Shown here piece after piece: positions 1-6,387 of a DNA stretch of 6,626 nucleotides (positions are counted from its first letter, which is position 1; each line of letters begins with the position of its first letter). The notes under the pieces were generated by a model, which ran no database searches, was not told where the DNA came from, and worked only from the letters and a program-made list of their open reading frames with translations. The translations under genes were made by a program, and so were the position numbers. This DNA is from Bacteroidota bacterium. GTDB taxonomy: Bacteria; Bacteroidota; Bacteroidia; Chitinophagales; Chitinophagaceae. Location of the stretch: NCBI GenBank assembly GCA_023429985.1, contig JAEZCV010000023.1, positions 1 through 6,626 of the forward strand, in the 5' to 3' direction.

Positions 1-994
1 TATTGATAAGTATAAAAAAGCAGGCGGAAATCAAAACAGAACCCATTACTACAGGAAAATCCAGCTTCTCCAAAGCATCTACGGTTACCTTACCTATTCC
101 TTTCCACCCAAAAATGTATTCAATGAAGAAAGCACCTGCCAGAAGTTCGGCAAACCATCCTGTAATTGCAGTGATTACCGGATTCAAAGCATTACGCAAT
201 CCATGCCTCAGTACCACTTTTCTTTTACCCAAGCCTTTTGCATAGGCTGTTCGGATAAAATCCTGGTCGAGCACATCCAGCATCGAACTTCTTGTAAGTT
301 GTGTGATGATAGCCAGCGGTCTTATACCTAATGTTATTGCAGGAAGTATTAAATTTTGTAGCGTGAGTCTTTTATTTCCTTCTTCATCAATATCAAACCA
401 GCTTCCTGTAAGATGCAGGCCGGTGAAATCGCTCCAGACAAAACCAAACAAATATGCTATTATAATGCCCATGAAAAATGAAGGCGCAGAAATTCCAATG
501 ATACTTGAAAACACTGCCGTTGTATCCATCCAGGTATTTTGTTTTACTGCAGCAATAACACCGAGGGGAATCCCTATCAGCACGGCTATGAACATGGCTG
601 CAATTGCAAGCAGCAAAGTTCCGGGCAGGGCTTCCATCAATACATCACTTACCTGTTTTTTAGTTTGATAAGATTTGCGGAGATAAGGAAACTTAATGGC
701 CAATTTGGTTTCGCCTCCTATAAAAAACCCTTTTAATTCTTTTTCCTGAATTTCTTCTTTTGAATGAATGGCCAGAGGAGAAACATCATTCAGGTAATAA
801 ATAAATTGTTTCCACTTAGGCTGATCGAGATAAAGTTCCTTACGAATATTTTCCTGTGTTGCCAGGTCGCCAGACTGTCCCATAATCAGTCGCGAAGGAT
901 CGCCAAATCCCTGGAATAAAACAAATACCAGCATCACCACTCCAAGAAGCACCAGTATACCGTACAATATTTTTTTAATGATGTAATTGAACAC
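1..994 (-). CDS. ABC transporter permease, OppB/DppB family (C-terminus cut by window edge)
   Basis: Inner-membrane permease subunit of a peptide/nickel-type (binding-protein-dependent) ABC importer. The minus strand is open for 331 codons up to the window edge. Seen: an N-terminal membrane helix (about residues 8-28), then the 'GDPSRLIMGQ' and 'YLDQPKWKQF' region typical of OppB/DppB. An extended extracytoplasmic stretch follows (about 60-115), then 'LPGTLLLAIAAM' opening the core transport domain with further helices. The coupling (EAA-like) loop is at about 248-271 ('RTAYAKGLGKRKVV', 'RHGLRNALNPVIT'), followed by 'FFIEYIFGWKGIG'. The start is GTG at 994-992: an in-frame stop lies just upstream, and the first ATG falls inside the first helix. 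The gene begins 2 bp after the stop of the BT_3928-like gene, so it is probably co-transcribed and translationally coupled. Probably only a short C-terminal tail is missing. The family call is firm; the substrate cannot be told, and no partner permease, ATPase or binding protein is visible here. Confidence 0.93.
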   Translation of the reverse strand, partial: MFNYIIKKILYGILVLLGVVMLVFVLFQGFGDPSRLIMGQSGDLATQENIRKELYLDQPKWKQFIYYLNDVSPLAIHSKEEIQEKELKGFFIGGETKLAIKFPYLRKSYQTKKQVSDVLMEALPGTLLLAIAAMFIAVLIGIPLGVIAAVKQNTWMDTTAVFSSIIGISAPSFFMGIIIAYLFGFVWSDFTGLHLTGSWFDIDEEGNKRLTLQNLILPAITLGIRPLAIITQLTRSSMLDVLDQDFIRTAYAKGLGKRKVVLRHGLRNALNPVITAITGWFAELLAGAFFIEYIFGWKGIGKVTVDALEKLDFPVVMGSVLISACFFILIN

Positions 995-996
995 CG

Positions 997-2154
997 TTAT
1001 TTATTTTGACTGATGATGATTTCAGCATCATCAAATTCATTCCTGCTCAATTTATGCCGAATGGTTCCTTTTTCCAGAATATAAATGGTGGGCTCTGTTC
1101 GGGCTGTTGTTCTTACAATGGTAAAATCGGCATTAAAAAACTGGATGGAATGCTTTTCACGGATAAAAATGTTCGATGCTGCTGTAGCTGAAGGAGTTGC
1201 CAGGTAAACAGGAATACCCGAATCGGCAGCCGCAGTGGACAACTGAAGCACCTTGTTTTTCCATCCCGGCTGATGAAGTTCCTGTGCAAAGATCAAAATG
1301 GCTTTGGGCTGTTCTAAAACCACAGAAGTGGAATCGCTACCGCTTAATCCCGTTAAAGAAAAATTTTTGATGGGAGGCTCGGCATTTCCTTTTCTTACCA
1401 GTTTATCCTTCCTGTCGATGAATGTATAATTTTCCAAGTCGGCAGGCAATTCTTCAGGTGCAAATTCAAACTGCTTACCATCCTTTTCATAAATGAATTT
1501 CATTGCAAAACTATCAGGAACAGAACCCGGAGGGGGAAGCATTTGTTGTGAAATATTATTGCCCTGTTTAAAGGGAAGGCAATCGGCAAATGGAAGATTT
1601 TTCAATACATACCATTGCATTAAAAGACTGATGATTGCGGTTGACCAGAAAATAATTTTTCTTGCTGATGAAGATAAAACGGGAATGATGTACTTCTTTC
1701 CGGCGATTAAAAAAACGATCATCACCAGGAGCAGAATATCTTTTATAAATGAAGTAAGTGGTGTAATGGGAAGGCAATCGCCAAAACAGCCGCAGTTGGA
1801 AAATTTTCCGGACAGATAAGCATAACCGGTAAGGAAGGTGAAAAATATGATGAGCACCAGCAACAGCCACAGAAAGAAGTTTCGCAGGTAGCCAATAAGA
1901 ATGGCCACACCTGCAATAATTTCCAGGGTGATCATGAGAACAGAAAGAGCAATGGCATATTGGTGCAGGAATTCAAAAAGAGCCATCAAGGCTCCTTTCA
2001 AAAAGAAATTTCCTGAAGCCAGTTCGGCGTTCCACAATTCGAAAAACTCCTGCATCTTATAGCCCAGGCCCATAGGGTCGTTGGCTTTAACAAGGCCGGA
2101 AACAATGAATAATACTCCAACAAAAATCTGAATTATTTTAACGGATATTTTCAT
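997..2154 (-). CDS. BT_3928-family DoxX/MauE-like membrane protein with a thioredoxin-like C-terminal domain
   Basis: A 385-residue inner-membrane protein of the uncharacterised Bacteroidota BT_3928 type. Residues 1-155 form a four-helix DoxX/MauE-like domain (helices near 5-23, 65-90, 92-113, 135-152). It contains 'SGLVKANDPMG' after helix 1 and a cysteine cluster, NCGCFGDC, at C121, C123 and C127 before the last helix. A fifth helix lies near 167-183, followed by a conserved-looking segment, 'LPFADCLPFKQGNNI'. Residues about 263-380 read like a degenerate thioredoxin/peroxiredoxin fold: 'FSLTGLSGSDST', then a hydrophobic strand 'AILIFAQEL', then 'TEPTIYILEKGTI' with a likely cis-proline. 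There is no CxxC; 'HQPGW' occupies roughly that place. MauE relatives are linked to disulfide formation, so an envelope redox role is possible, but this is inference. ATG 2154 overlaps the upstream gene by 17 bp, indicating coupling. The family is fairly sure; the function is unknown. Confidence 0.85.
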   Translation of the reverse strand: MKISVKIIQIFVGVLFIVSGLVKANDPMGLGYKMQEFFELWNAELASGNFFLKGALMALFEFLHQYAIALSVLMITLEIIAGVAILIGYLRNFFLWLLLVLIIFFTFLTGYAYLSGKFSNCGCFGDCLPITPLTSFIKDILLLVMIVFLIAGKKYIIPVLSSSARKIIFWSTAIISLLMQWYVLKNLPFADCLPFKQGNNISQQMLPPPGSVPDSFAMKFIYEKDGKQFEFAPEELPADLENYTFIDRKDKLVRKGNAEPPIKNFSLTGLSGSDSTSVVLEQPKAILIFAQELHQPGWKNKVLQLSTAAADSGIPVYLATPSATAASNIFIREKHSIQFFNADFTIVRTTARTEPTIYILEKGTIRHKLSRNEFDDAEIIISQNK

Positions 2155-2695
2155 CAGGTGGATATTTCATTAGTATCAGTGCAAAAACAGAATAATTGAT
2201 CATATCGAAATAGTTGGCATCCAAACCTTCACTAATAAGCGTTTGACCTTTGTTTGAAACGATCTGCTTCATGCGCTGCAATTTCATTAGTATGAGGTCA
2301 ACAAAACTTTGCTGGCTCATATTGCGCCAGGCTTCGCCATAATCGTGGTTTTTGTTTTCCATTAACTGCTTTGCTGCAGTTAAATAGTGATGATAAAGCC
2401 TGGCCGCTTCATCATGTTCGAGTTCTGAAGCTTCATTTTCTTGAAGTTCAAGCTGAATCAATCCAATAACAGAATAATTTATGATGCCTTTGAATTCTGT
2501 TGCAATATCATCATCTACTTTTTGCAATCCTTTTTCCTGGATCGTGCGGATGCGCTGTGCTTTAATATAAACCTGGTCAATTATGGAAATGGTTCGTAAA
2601 ACCCTCCATGCTGTTCCATAGTCCCTGGTTTTCTTCACAAAAACATCCTCACATTCCTTAATAACAGTATCGTATTGACTGCTTGTGTTCTGCAT
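2138..2695 (-). CDS. DUF1599 (Nmad1-type) protein with two tandem domain copies
   Basis: A 185-residue, probably cytosolic, all-helical protein with no signal peptide. It matches the DUF1599 family, also called nucleotide modification associated domain 1, known from phages and Bacteroidota. Two copies are visible, about residues 13-84 and 107-178. Both carry K-x-x-D-Y-G-x-A-W-R (K22..R31 and K115..R124), then an Asp (D40, D133), K-x-Q-R (K45/R48, K138/R141), a Gly-containing loop, and a closing helix with I-N-Y-S-V (72-76, 166-170). The Asp three residues before the helix Asn is present in copy 2 (D164) but is Gly in copy 1 (G70). The domain's biochemical activity is not established; a nucleotide-related role is a family-level guess. 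It is first in a minus-strand operon and diverges from folP. The ATG at 2695 is chosen because a TAnnTTTG promoter-like element lies just upstream and the next methionine is far inside. Confidence 0.86.
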   Translation of the reverse strand: MQNTSSQYDTVIKECEDVFVKKTRDYGTAWRVLRTISIIDQVYIKAQRIRTIQEKGLQKVDDDIATEFKGIINYSVIGLIQLELQENEASELEHDEAARLYHHYLTAAKQLMENKNHDYGEAWRNMSQQSFVDLILMKLQRMKQIVSNKGQTLISEGLDANYFDMINYSVFALILMKYPPDENIR

Positions 2696-2720
2696 TCGAT
2701 CTATTTATCTACATTAGCTT

Positions 2721-2728
2721 CAAAAGTA
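2721..2728 (-). promoter_or_regulatory. Candidate Bacteroidota -7 element for the DUF1599 operon
   Basis: The minus strand reads TACTTTTG, an exact match to the Bacteroidota -7 consensus TAnnTTTG. It ends 25 bp upstream of the DUF1599 ATG, which would give a leader of about 20 nt. No convincing -33 TTTG was found at the usual 19-21 bp spacing, so the call rests on the -7 box and position alone. The 47-bp gap must also hold the folP promoter, for which I see no good match. Confidence 0.4.
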
Positions 2729-2742
2729 ACAAACAAGAGCAA

Positions 2743-3597
2743 ATGTTTACGCTTAATTGTAAGGGAAGGTTATTGGAGATAAATGAGCCGGTGGTGATGG
2801 GAATCATTAACACCACACCCGATTCATTCTATAGTGAAAGCAGGCAACAGAATATAGATGATGTTTTAAGGAAGGCAGAAAGAATGATTGGAGAAGGCGC
2901 CGCTATTTTAGATATAGGAGGACAAAGCACACGGCCCGGTGCTCAAAAGGTTAATGAGAACGAAGAATTGAAGCGTGTTCTGCCCGCGGTGGAAGCAATT
3001 TCCAGGAACTTCCCGCAACAAATTATTTCAATTGATACCTATTATGCAAAGGTGGCGCTTTCGGCTGCAGAGGCAGGCGCTTCAATTATAAATGATGTGA
3101 GTGCAGGAAGTTTTGATCCGGCAATGATAGGAACAGTGGCCGCATTACAGCTTCCCTATGTACTGATGCATATAAAAGGAGATCCATCTAACATGCAGGA
3201 TCATCCGCATTACGAAAATGTTACGCCTGAAGTATTTGACAGGCTGAATTTTCAGTTAATGAATTTGGAAAAGCTGGGAATCAAAGATGTAATTATAGAC
3301 CCCGGCTTTGGATTCGGCAAAACCATTGAACATAATTTCAGGTTGCTTGCGGAACTAAATTTCTTTTCGAAACTTGACAGGCCCTTACTGGTGGGGTTAT
3401 CAAGAAAAGCAACTGTTTATAAAACTTTGGGCATTACGGCAAACCAGGCGCTTAACGGCACCACAGCCATTCATACCATTGCACTTTTAAATGGAGCCAG
3501 CATTCTGAGGGTTCATGACGTAAAAGAAGCAGTAGAAGCTATAAAGATCACCGAAGCCTATCGGCAACAAAAAAGCAGCCCGGAAGCTGCTTTTTGA
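2743..3597 (+). CDS. folP: Dihydropteroate synthase (FolP)
   Basis: Cytosolic folate-pathway enzyme condensing 6-hydroxymethyl-7,8-dihydropterin pyrophosphate with p-aminobenzoate to give 7,8-dihydropteroate; it is the sulfonamide target. The 284-residue TIM-barrel protein has the family's usual length. Motifs in order: 'MGIINTTPDSFY' (19-30; N23 is the metal-binding position), 'DIGGQSTRPGA' (57-67, pABA/sulfonamide loop), 'SIDTY' with D98, 'IINDVSAG' with N117/D118, 'LMHIKGDPSNMQDHPHY' (141-157), 'IIDPGFGFGK' with D186 and K193, 'GLSRK' with K222, 'ALNGTTA', and 'RVHDV' with R256 and H258. All expected pterin- and phosphate-binding residues are present, so it should be active. ATG 2743 is chosen over the in-frame TTG at 2683: the upstream 20 residues do not resemble FolP and would overlap the divergent gene's start. 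Its final codons double as a hairpin terminator (3570-3595). Confidence 0.97.
   Translation: MFTLNCKGRLLEINEPVVMGIINTTPDSFYSESRQQNIDDVLRKAERMIGEGAAILDIGGQSTRPGAQKVNENEELKRVLPAVEAISRNFPQQIISIDTYYAKVALSAAEAGASIINDVSAGSFDPAMIGTVAALQLPYVLMHIKGDPSNMQDHPHYENVTPEVFDRLNFQLMNLEKLGIKDVIIDPGFGFGKTIEHNFRLLAELNFFSKLDRPLLVGLSRKATVYKTLGITANQALNGTTAIHTIALLNGASILRVHDVKEAVEAIKITEAYRQQKSSPEAAF
3570..3595. terminator. Bidirectional intrinsic terminator embedded in the 3' end of folP
   Basis: A perfect 10-bp stem, AAAAAGCAGC / GCTGCTTTTT, closes a 6-nt loop (CCGGAA). The T-run's last base is the first base of the folP TGA stop, so hairpin and U-tract lie inside the coding sequence (residues about 276-284). Read on the minus strand the same stem ends in six T's. 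It can therefore also stop transcripts of the converging nrnA-like/FKBP operon, whose last stop codon lies about 145 bp away. The structure is seen directly; termination is inferred. Confidence 0.85.
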
Positions 3598-3598
3598 A

Positions 3599-3615
3599 CT
3601 TATACAAGGTATAAG
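3599..3615. repeat. Short perfect inverted repeat after folP
   Basis: CTTATAC and GTATAAG, 7-bp arms with a 3-nt centre (AAG), immediately follow the folP stop and its terminator. It is AT-rich and could be a secondary hairpin or a protein-binding site in the folP/FKBP convergent spacer. The rest of that 142-bp spacer shows only a 4-bp ACCC/GGGT hairpin (3696-3707) and no gene. Confidence 0.4.
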
Positions 3616-3739
3616 AATATGTAAGTACGGTGGATGTTTAAATAGGTACTGATTTCAAAGGATGTTGAACTAAAAACGGACCTCTCGAAAATCTCACCCT
3701 TATGGGTATTGGGCAAAGTTCGGAAAAAAATCAGGAACC

Positions 3740-4723
3740 TCAATGTTCATGTCCATCTCCCTCGTAATGCTGTTGTGCCTGGGGAGGAGGATTGTCGGAA
3801 ATATCCTGGATTTCAATATCAAAAACTAATACTTCATTTGGTTTGATCTTTGGTGCGCTGCCCCTGGTGCCATAACCCAGGCTGGAAGGAATAAAAACAG
3901 TTGCTGAACCACCCTTACCTAATTGCTTCACTCCATCTTCAAAACCCTTAATTGAACCATTTGTTCCAATTTGAATAGGAAAAACACCCGCATCAAATTG
4001 TTCACCACCAAGTGTGCGACCTGCATATTTTACATTTACAAATTGACCAACAGCAGGTTTGGATCCCTGGCCTTCATTTTTTATCTGAATGTAAACACCC
4101 CAGTCGGTTTTCTTTGCCTGGATATTATTCTTTGAAAGATATTCCTCAATCAGTTTATTATCTATCTGCACCTGGTTTTGAGTGGCAGTATCCTTTTTAA
4201 ATCTTTCCAGCCCTTCCTTATCTCTCAGTTCAAATTGTTCCGCACGATCCTTATTTACAGCAGCATTGGCTTCCTCAACAGTTTTATACACATCGGTTAT
4301 GCGGATGGTAGTAATGAGTTCATCACCTGGTTTTAAAGTTTTTCCAGCCGCTTCGGGACTTTGCTTTATTAAGGAATCGGTTATTTGCACCATATATACA
4401 CTGTCGCCCTTTCTTAATTTGGGAAGAATTTCCATGATGTTAGCAGCAATATCGGCATAATTTGATACGGGAGGATCGGGCTGCACCATTAAATACTGAG
4501 GTGCTTTGCTGGCATAAGAGCTAAAAAGCATGGTGTCTTTTGTTTTCTGAACCACCTCGAACTTTACATAATATTGGGCTTTTATTGAGTCGCCTTTGTT
4601 GTCGGAAAATACTTTATAAGGAAGACCCGAACTGGTTTTCTGGAATTCAACATTATTGCAACCTGCTGCCAGAATCACTGCTATAACTAAAGCTGGGAGA
4701 TTTTTAAAAAATCGCATTTTCAT
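3740..4723 (-). CDS. FKBP-type peptidyl-prolyl cis-trans isomerase, lipoprotein
   Basis: Lipid-anchored envelope protein of 327 residues that should assist folding of exported proteins by prolyl isomerisation. A lipoprotein signal is clear: basic start, hydrophobic stretch and 'LAAGC', with the acylated Cys at 22. Residues about 25-147 look like a diverged FKBP-type domain ('GDSIKAQYYVKFEVV', 'LPKLRKGDSVYMVQI', 'GDELITTIRITDVY'). A charged helical linker (148-200) leads to a canonical FKBP domain (205-308). That domain shows 'VNVKYAGRTLGGEQFDAG' (Y233, F243, D244), 'SIKGFEDGVKQL' with Phe261 in place of the usual active-site Trp, 'SLGYGTRG' with Y284, and 'VLVFDIEI' with F301. The tail ends 'HYEGDGHEH', a small His/acid cluster. 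ATG 4723 is chosen for its signal peptide; the open frame continues upstream but there overlaps the DHH gene. ATG 4717 is equally possible. It starts 4 bp after the DHH gene, so the two form one operon. Not close enough to GldI to name it. Confidence 0.93.
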   Translation of the reverse strand: MKMRFFKNLPALVIAVILAAGCNNVEFQKTSSGLPYKVFSDNKGDSIKAQYYVKFEVVQKTKDTMLFSSYASKAPQYLMVQPDPPVSNYADIAANIMEILPKLRKGDSVYMVQITDSLIKQSPEAAGKTLKPGDELITTIRITDVYKTVEEANAAVNKDRAEQFELRDKEGLERFKKDTATQNQVQIDNKLIEEYLSKNNIQAKKTDWGVYIQIKNEGQGSKPAVGQFVNVKYAGRTLGGEQFDAGVFPIQIGTNGSIKGFEDGVKQLGKGGSATVFIPSSLGYGTRGSAPKIKPNEVLVFDIEIQDISDNPPPQAQQHYEGDGHEH

Positions 4724-4727
4724 TTTT

Positions 4728-5735
4728 TTATTGTAATTGAGTGCTGTTTTCCTTAATAGCCTGTTTAAATTTCTGAATGGTTTCCTGCAGCGAAGCCTGG
4801 TCGCTCCCACCTGCCGCGTTAAAATGGCCGCCACCTTTAAAATATTTACGAGCGAAAGTATTACAGTCGAAACTGCCTTTGCTGCGGAATGACCATTTCC
4901 TTTCTTCATCCCTGTCGATGACGCAACCCACAAGCTTTATTCCTTTAATAGAAAGTGGATAGTTTACCAGACCTTCGGTATCCCCTGTTTTAATTTCGTA
5001 TTTAAGCAGTTCAGACCTGCTGATATAGATCAACGCTGTATTCAGTTCATAATTAATTTCCATCCGGTTGCTCAGCACATGTCCGAGAAATCTTAACCTG
5101 TTTTCCAGGAAATTATCATACAGTGCTTCATGAACCCTGGTATGATCTAATCCCAGCTCTTTTAATGTGGCCACCATATGGTGTACATTGGCAGAGGTAG
5201 ATGAAAAGCGGAAGGAGCCTGTATCGGCCACCACTCCGGCATATAACGATTCAGCAATTGGGGTATTGATCATGGAAAGATTTCCTGATTCTTTTATAAG
5301 ATCATAAATCATTTCACATGTTGAACTTTTTGAAGTATCACTTTCTCCATAGGTAAAGGAAGCTTCATCGGGTTCGCGATGGTGGTCAATAAGAATCTTT
5401 GTACAATCAATTTCTGCAAGTTTCGGTGCCATATTCCTGGTGCGGCTGAAATGGTTATGGTCGAGACAAAAAAGCCAGTCGGCCTGGCTTAACAGGTTGT
5501 CTGCCTCTTGTTTGCCCAGTTCATAATCCAGCACTTTGTCGCAACCTTCCATCCAGTTGAGCCAGCGTGCCCAGTTGGTTGGAGAAATCACGGTAACGTC
5601 GTGGCCAAACTGTATCAGGAAGTGGTAAAGTCCCAGCGCAGAACCCATTGCATCGGCATCGGGTTTCTGGTGCATGGTGATGATAATGTTTTTTTTATCC
5701 TTCAACTGGCTGTATATCTGGCTTATTGGCTGCAT
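4728..5735 (-). CDS. nrnA: NrnA-like DHH/DHHA1 phosphoesterase (oligoribonuclease / pAp phosphatase)
   Basis: Cytosolic Mn-dependent phosphoesterase of the NrnA type. Family members degrade 2-5 nt RNA oligonucleotides (nanoRNA) and dephosphorylate 3'-phosphoadenosine 5'-phosphate (pAp). The protein has 335 residues, usual for the family. DHH domain: 'HQKPDADAMGSALGL' (D26, D28), 'CLDHNHFSR' (D92), 'ILIDHHREP' (D117-H118-H119) and 'VVADTGSFRFSST' (D171). DHHA1 domain: about 225-325, with the substrate-binding 'KGGGHFNAAGG' (300-310). All metal ligands are present. ATG 5735 is preferred over the in-frame TTG at 5747, because the TTG lies within a TAnnTTTG promoter-like box. It is the first gene of a two-gene operon with the FKBP lipoprotein; a functional link between them is not obvious. 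The exact substrate (nanoRNA, pAp or cyclic-dinucleotide products) cannot be settled from sequence, so the symbol is by family. Confidence 0.93.
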   Translation of the reverse strand: MQPISQIYSQLKDKKNIIITMHQKPDADAMGSALGLYHFLIQFGHDVTVISPTNWARWLNWMEGCDKVLDYELGKQEADNLLSQADWLFCLDHNHFSRTRNMAPKLAEIDCTKILIDHHREPDEASFTYGESDTSKSSTCEMIYDLIKESGNLSMINTPIAESLYAGVVADTGSFRFSSTSANVHHMVATLKELGLDHTRVHEALYDNFLENRLRFLGHVLSNRMEINYELNTALIYISRSELLKYEIKTGDTEGLVNYPLSIKGIKLVGCVIDRDEERKWSFRSKGSFDCNTFARKYFKGGGHFNAAGGSDQASLQETIQKFKQAIKENSTQLQ

Positions 5736-5744
5736 AAAGAGCCG

Positions 5745-5752
5745 CAAAAGTA
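5745..5752 (-). promoter_or_regulatory. Candidate -7 element for the nrnA-FKBP operon
   Basis: The minus strand reads TACTTTTG, an exact TAnnTTTG match and the same octamer as the candidate box before the DUF1599 operon. It ends only 9 bp before the ATG at 5735. A start a few bases downstream of the box would leave a very short leader. No clear -33 TTTG at 19-21 bp spacing was seen. Confidence 0.45.
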
Positions 5753-5932
5753 GGCCAAAGTTTTAAGTTTGGAAGGGCATATGAAGATATAGCGGGGTAT
5801 TAACAAATTTTCCGGCAATGAGATGGGGTGTTGTTGCAGGGAAGATTTTTCAGGGGTTGAACCATCCAGCACATAAAATTGATTTAACAGGTATTCATCT
5901 TTCAATGGCAAGGTAGCAACGCTATATCCTCC

Positions 5933-5940
5933 TATCTTTG
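5933..5940 (+). promoter_or_regulatory. Candidate -7 element for ndk
   Basis: TATCTTTG matches the Bacteroidota -7 consensus TAnnTTTG exactly and lies 21 bp before the ndk ATG, predicting a leader of about 15 nt without a Shine-Dalgarno sequence. The -33 region is not a good TTTG match. The rest of the 226-bp nrnA/ndk divergent spacer holds no convincing gene or RNA. Confidence 0.5.
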
Positions 5941-5961
5941 CCGCCAAATTTTAAAACAGAA

Positions 5962-6387
5962 ATGACGAACAGAACTTTTACTATGATCAAGCCTGATGCC
6001 ATGAAGAACGGGCATGCAGGTGCTATATTGGATAAAATTATTAAAGGCGGCTTCAAAATAGTGGCGCTTAAGCAAACTAAATTAACCAGGGAAAGAGCCG
6101 GGCAGTTTTATGAAGTACATAAGGAACGTCCGTTTTATGGTGAGCTTGTAGATTTTATGAGTAGTGGCGTGATCATAGCTGCCATCCTGGAAAAGGATAA
6201 TGCCGTTGCTGATTTCAGGAAACTGATTGGCGCTACCGATCCTGCAAAAGCAGATGAGGGAACCATTCGTAAGATGTTTGCCACATCAATGGGCGAAAAT
6301 GCTGTTCATGGCAGCGACAGCGATGAGAATGCAGCTATCGAAGGAAGCTTTTTCTTTTCCGGATTGGAGATGGTGAGTAGTGAGTAG
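5962..6387 (+). CDS. ndk: Nucleoside diphosphate kinase
   Basis: Cytosolic enzyme that moves the gamma-phosphate from ATP to nucleoside diphosphates through a phospho-histidine, balancing NTP and dNTP pools. The 141-residue protein is of normal length. Seen: 'RTFTMIKPDAM' with K10, Y50, 'RPFYGELVDFMSSG' with F58, 'FRKLIGATDPAKADEGTIR' with R86, T92 and R103, and the active-site 'NAVHGSDSDENAAIE' with N113 and H116. It should be fully active. ATG 5962 is chosen over the in-frame TTG at 5938 because the family begins right at 'NRTFTMIKPD' and the TTG lies within the predicted promoter. Oddity: the last four residues (VSSE) and the TAG stop are encoded by a 7-bp tandem repeat that runs on downstream. 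The real C-terminus may once have ended a few codons earlier or later. Apparently monocistronic, with its terminator about 140 bp downstream. Confidence 0.97.
   Translation: MTNRTFTMIKPDAMKNGHAGAILDKIIKGGFKIVALKQTKLTRERAGQFYEVHKERPFYGELVDFMSSGVIIAAILEKDNAVADFRKLIGATDPAKADEGTIRKMFATSMGENAVHGSDSDENAAIEGSFFFSGLEMVSSE

Noticed and set aside
3..736. Three plus-strand open frames opposite the permease
   Set aside because: They lie antisense to a continuous OppB/DppB reading frame with strong family motifs, so they are shadows.
1493..1870. Open frames of about 100 codons on both strands within the BT_3928-like gene
   Set aside because: Out-of-frame shadows with no recognisable features; the 385-residue frame explains the region.
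2675..2717. Possible folP promoter (TTGACT at 2675, TACATTAG at 2710)
   Set aside because: Spacing does not fit either the sigma-70 or the Bacteroidota pattern, and the -7 box has a mismatch, so it is too weak to list.
2683..2742. TTG start adding 20 residues to FolP
   Set aside because: The added residues do not match FolP and would overlap the first codons of the divergent DUF1599 gene.
4724..4933. Seventy-residue N-terminal extension of the FKBP protein
   Set aside because: It reads the nrnA-like gene in another frame and would bury a clear lipoprotein signal peptide; the start is placed at 4723.
5723..5947. Minus-strand 74-codon open frame in the nrnA/ndk spacer
   Set aside because: It starts with TTG, overlaps the nrnA start and both promoter-like boxes, and resembles no family I know. 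An AGGAGG-like stretch lies inside the frame, but a chance open frame is the simpler explanation.
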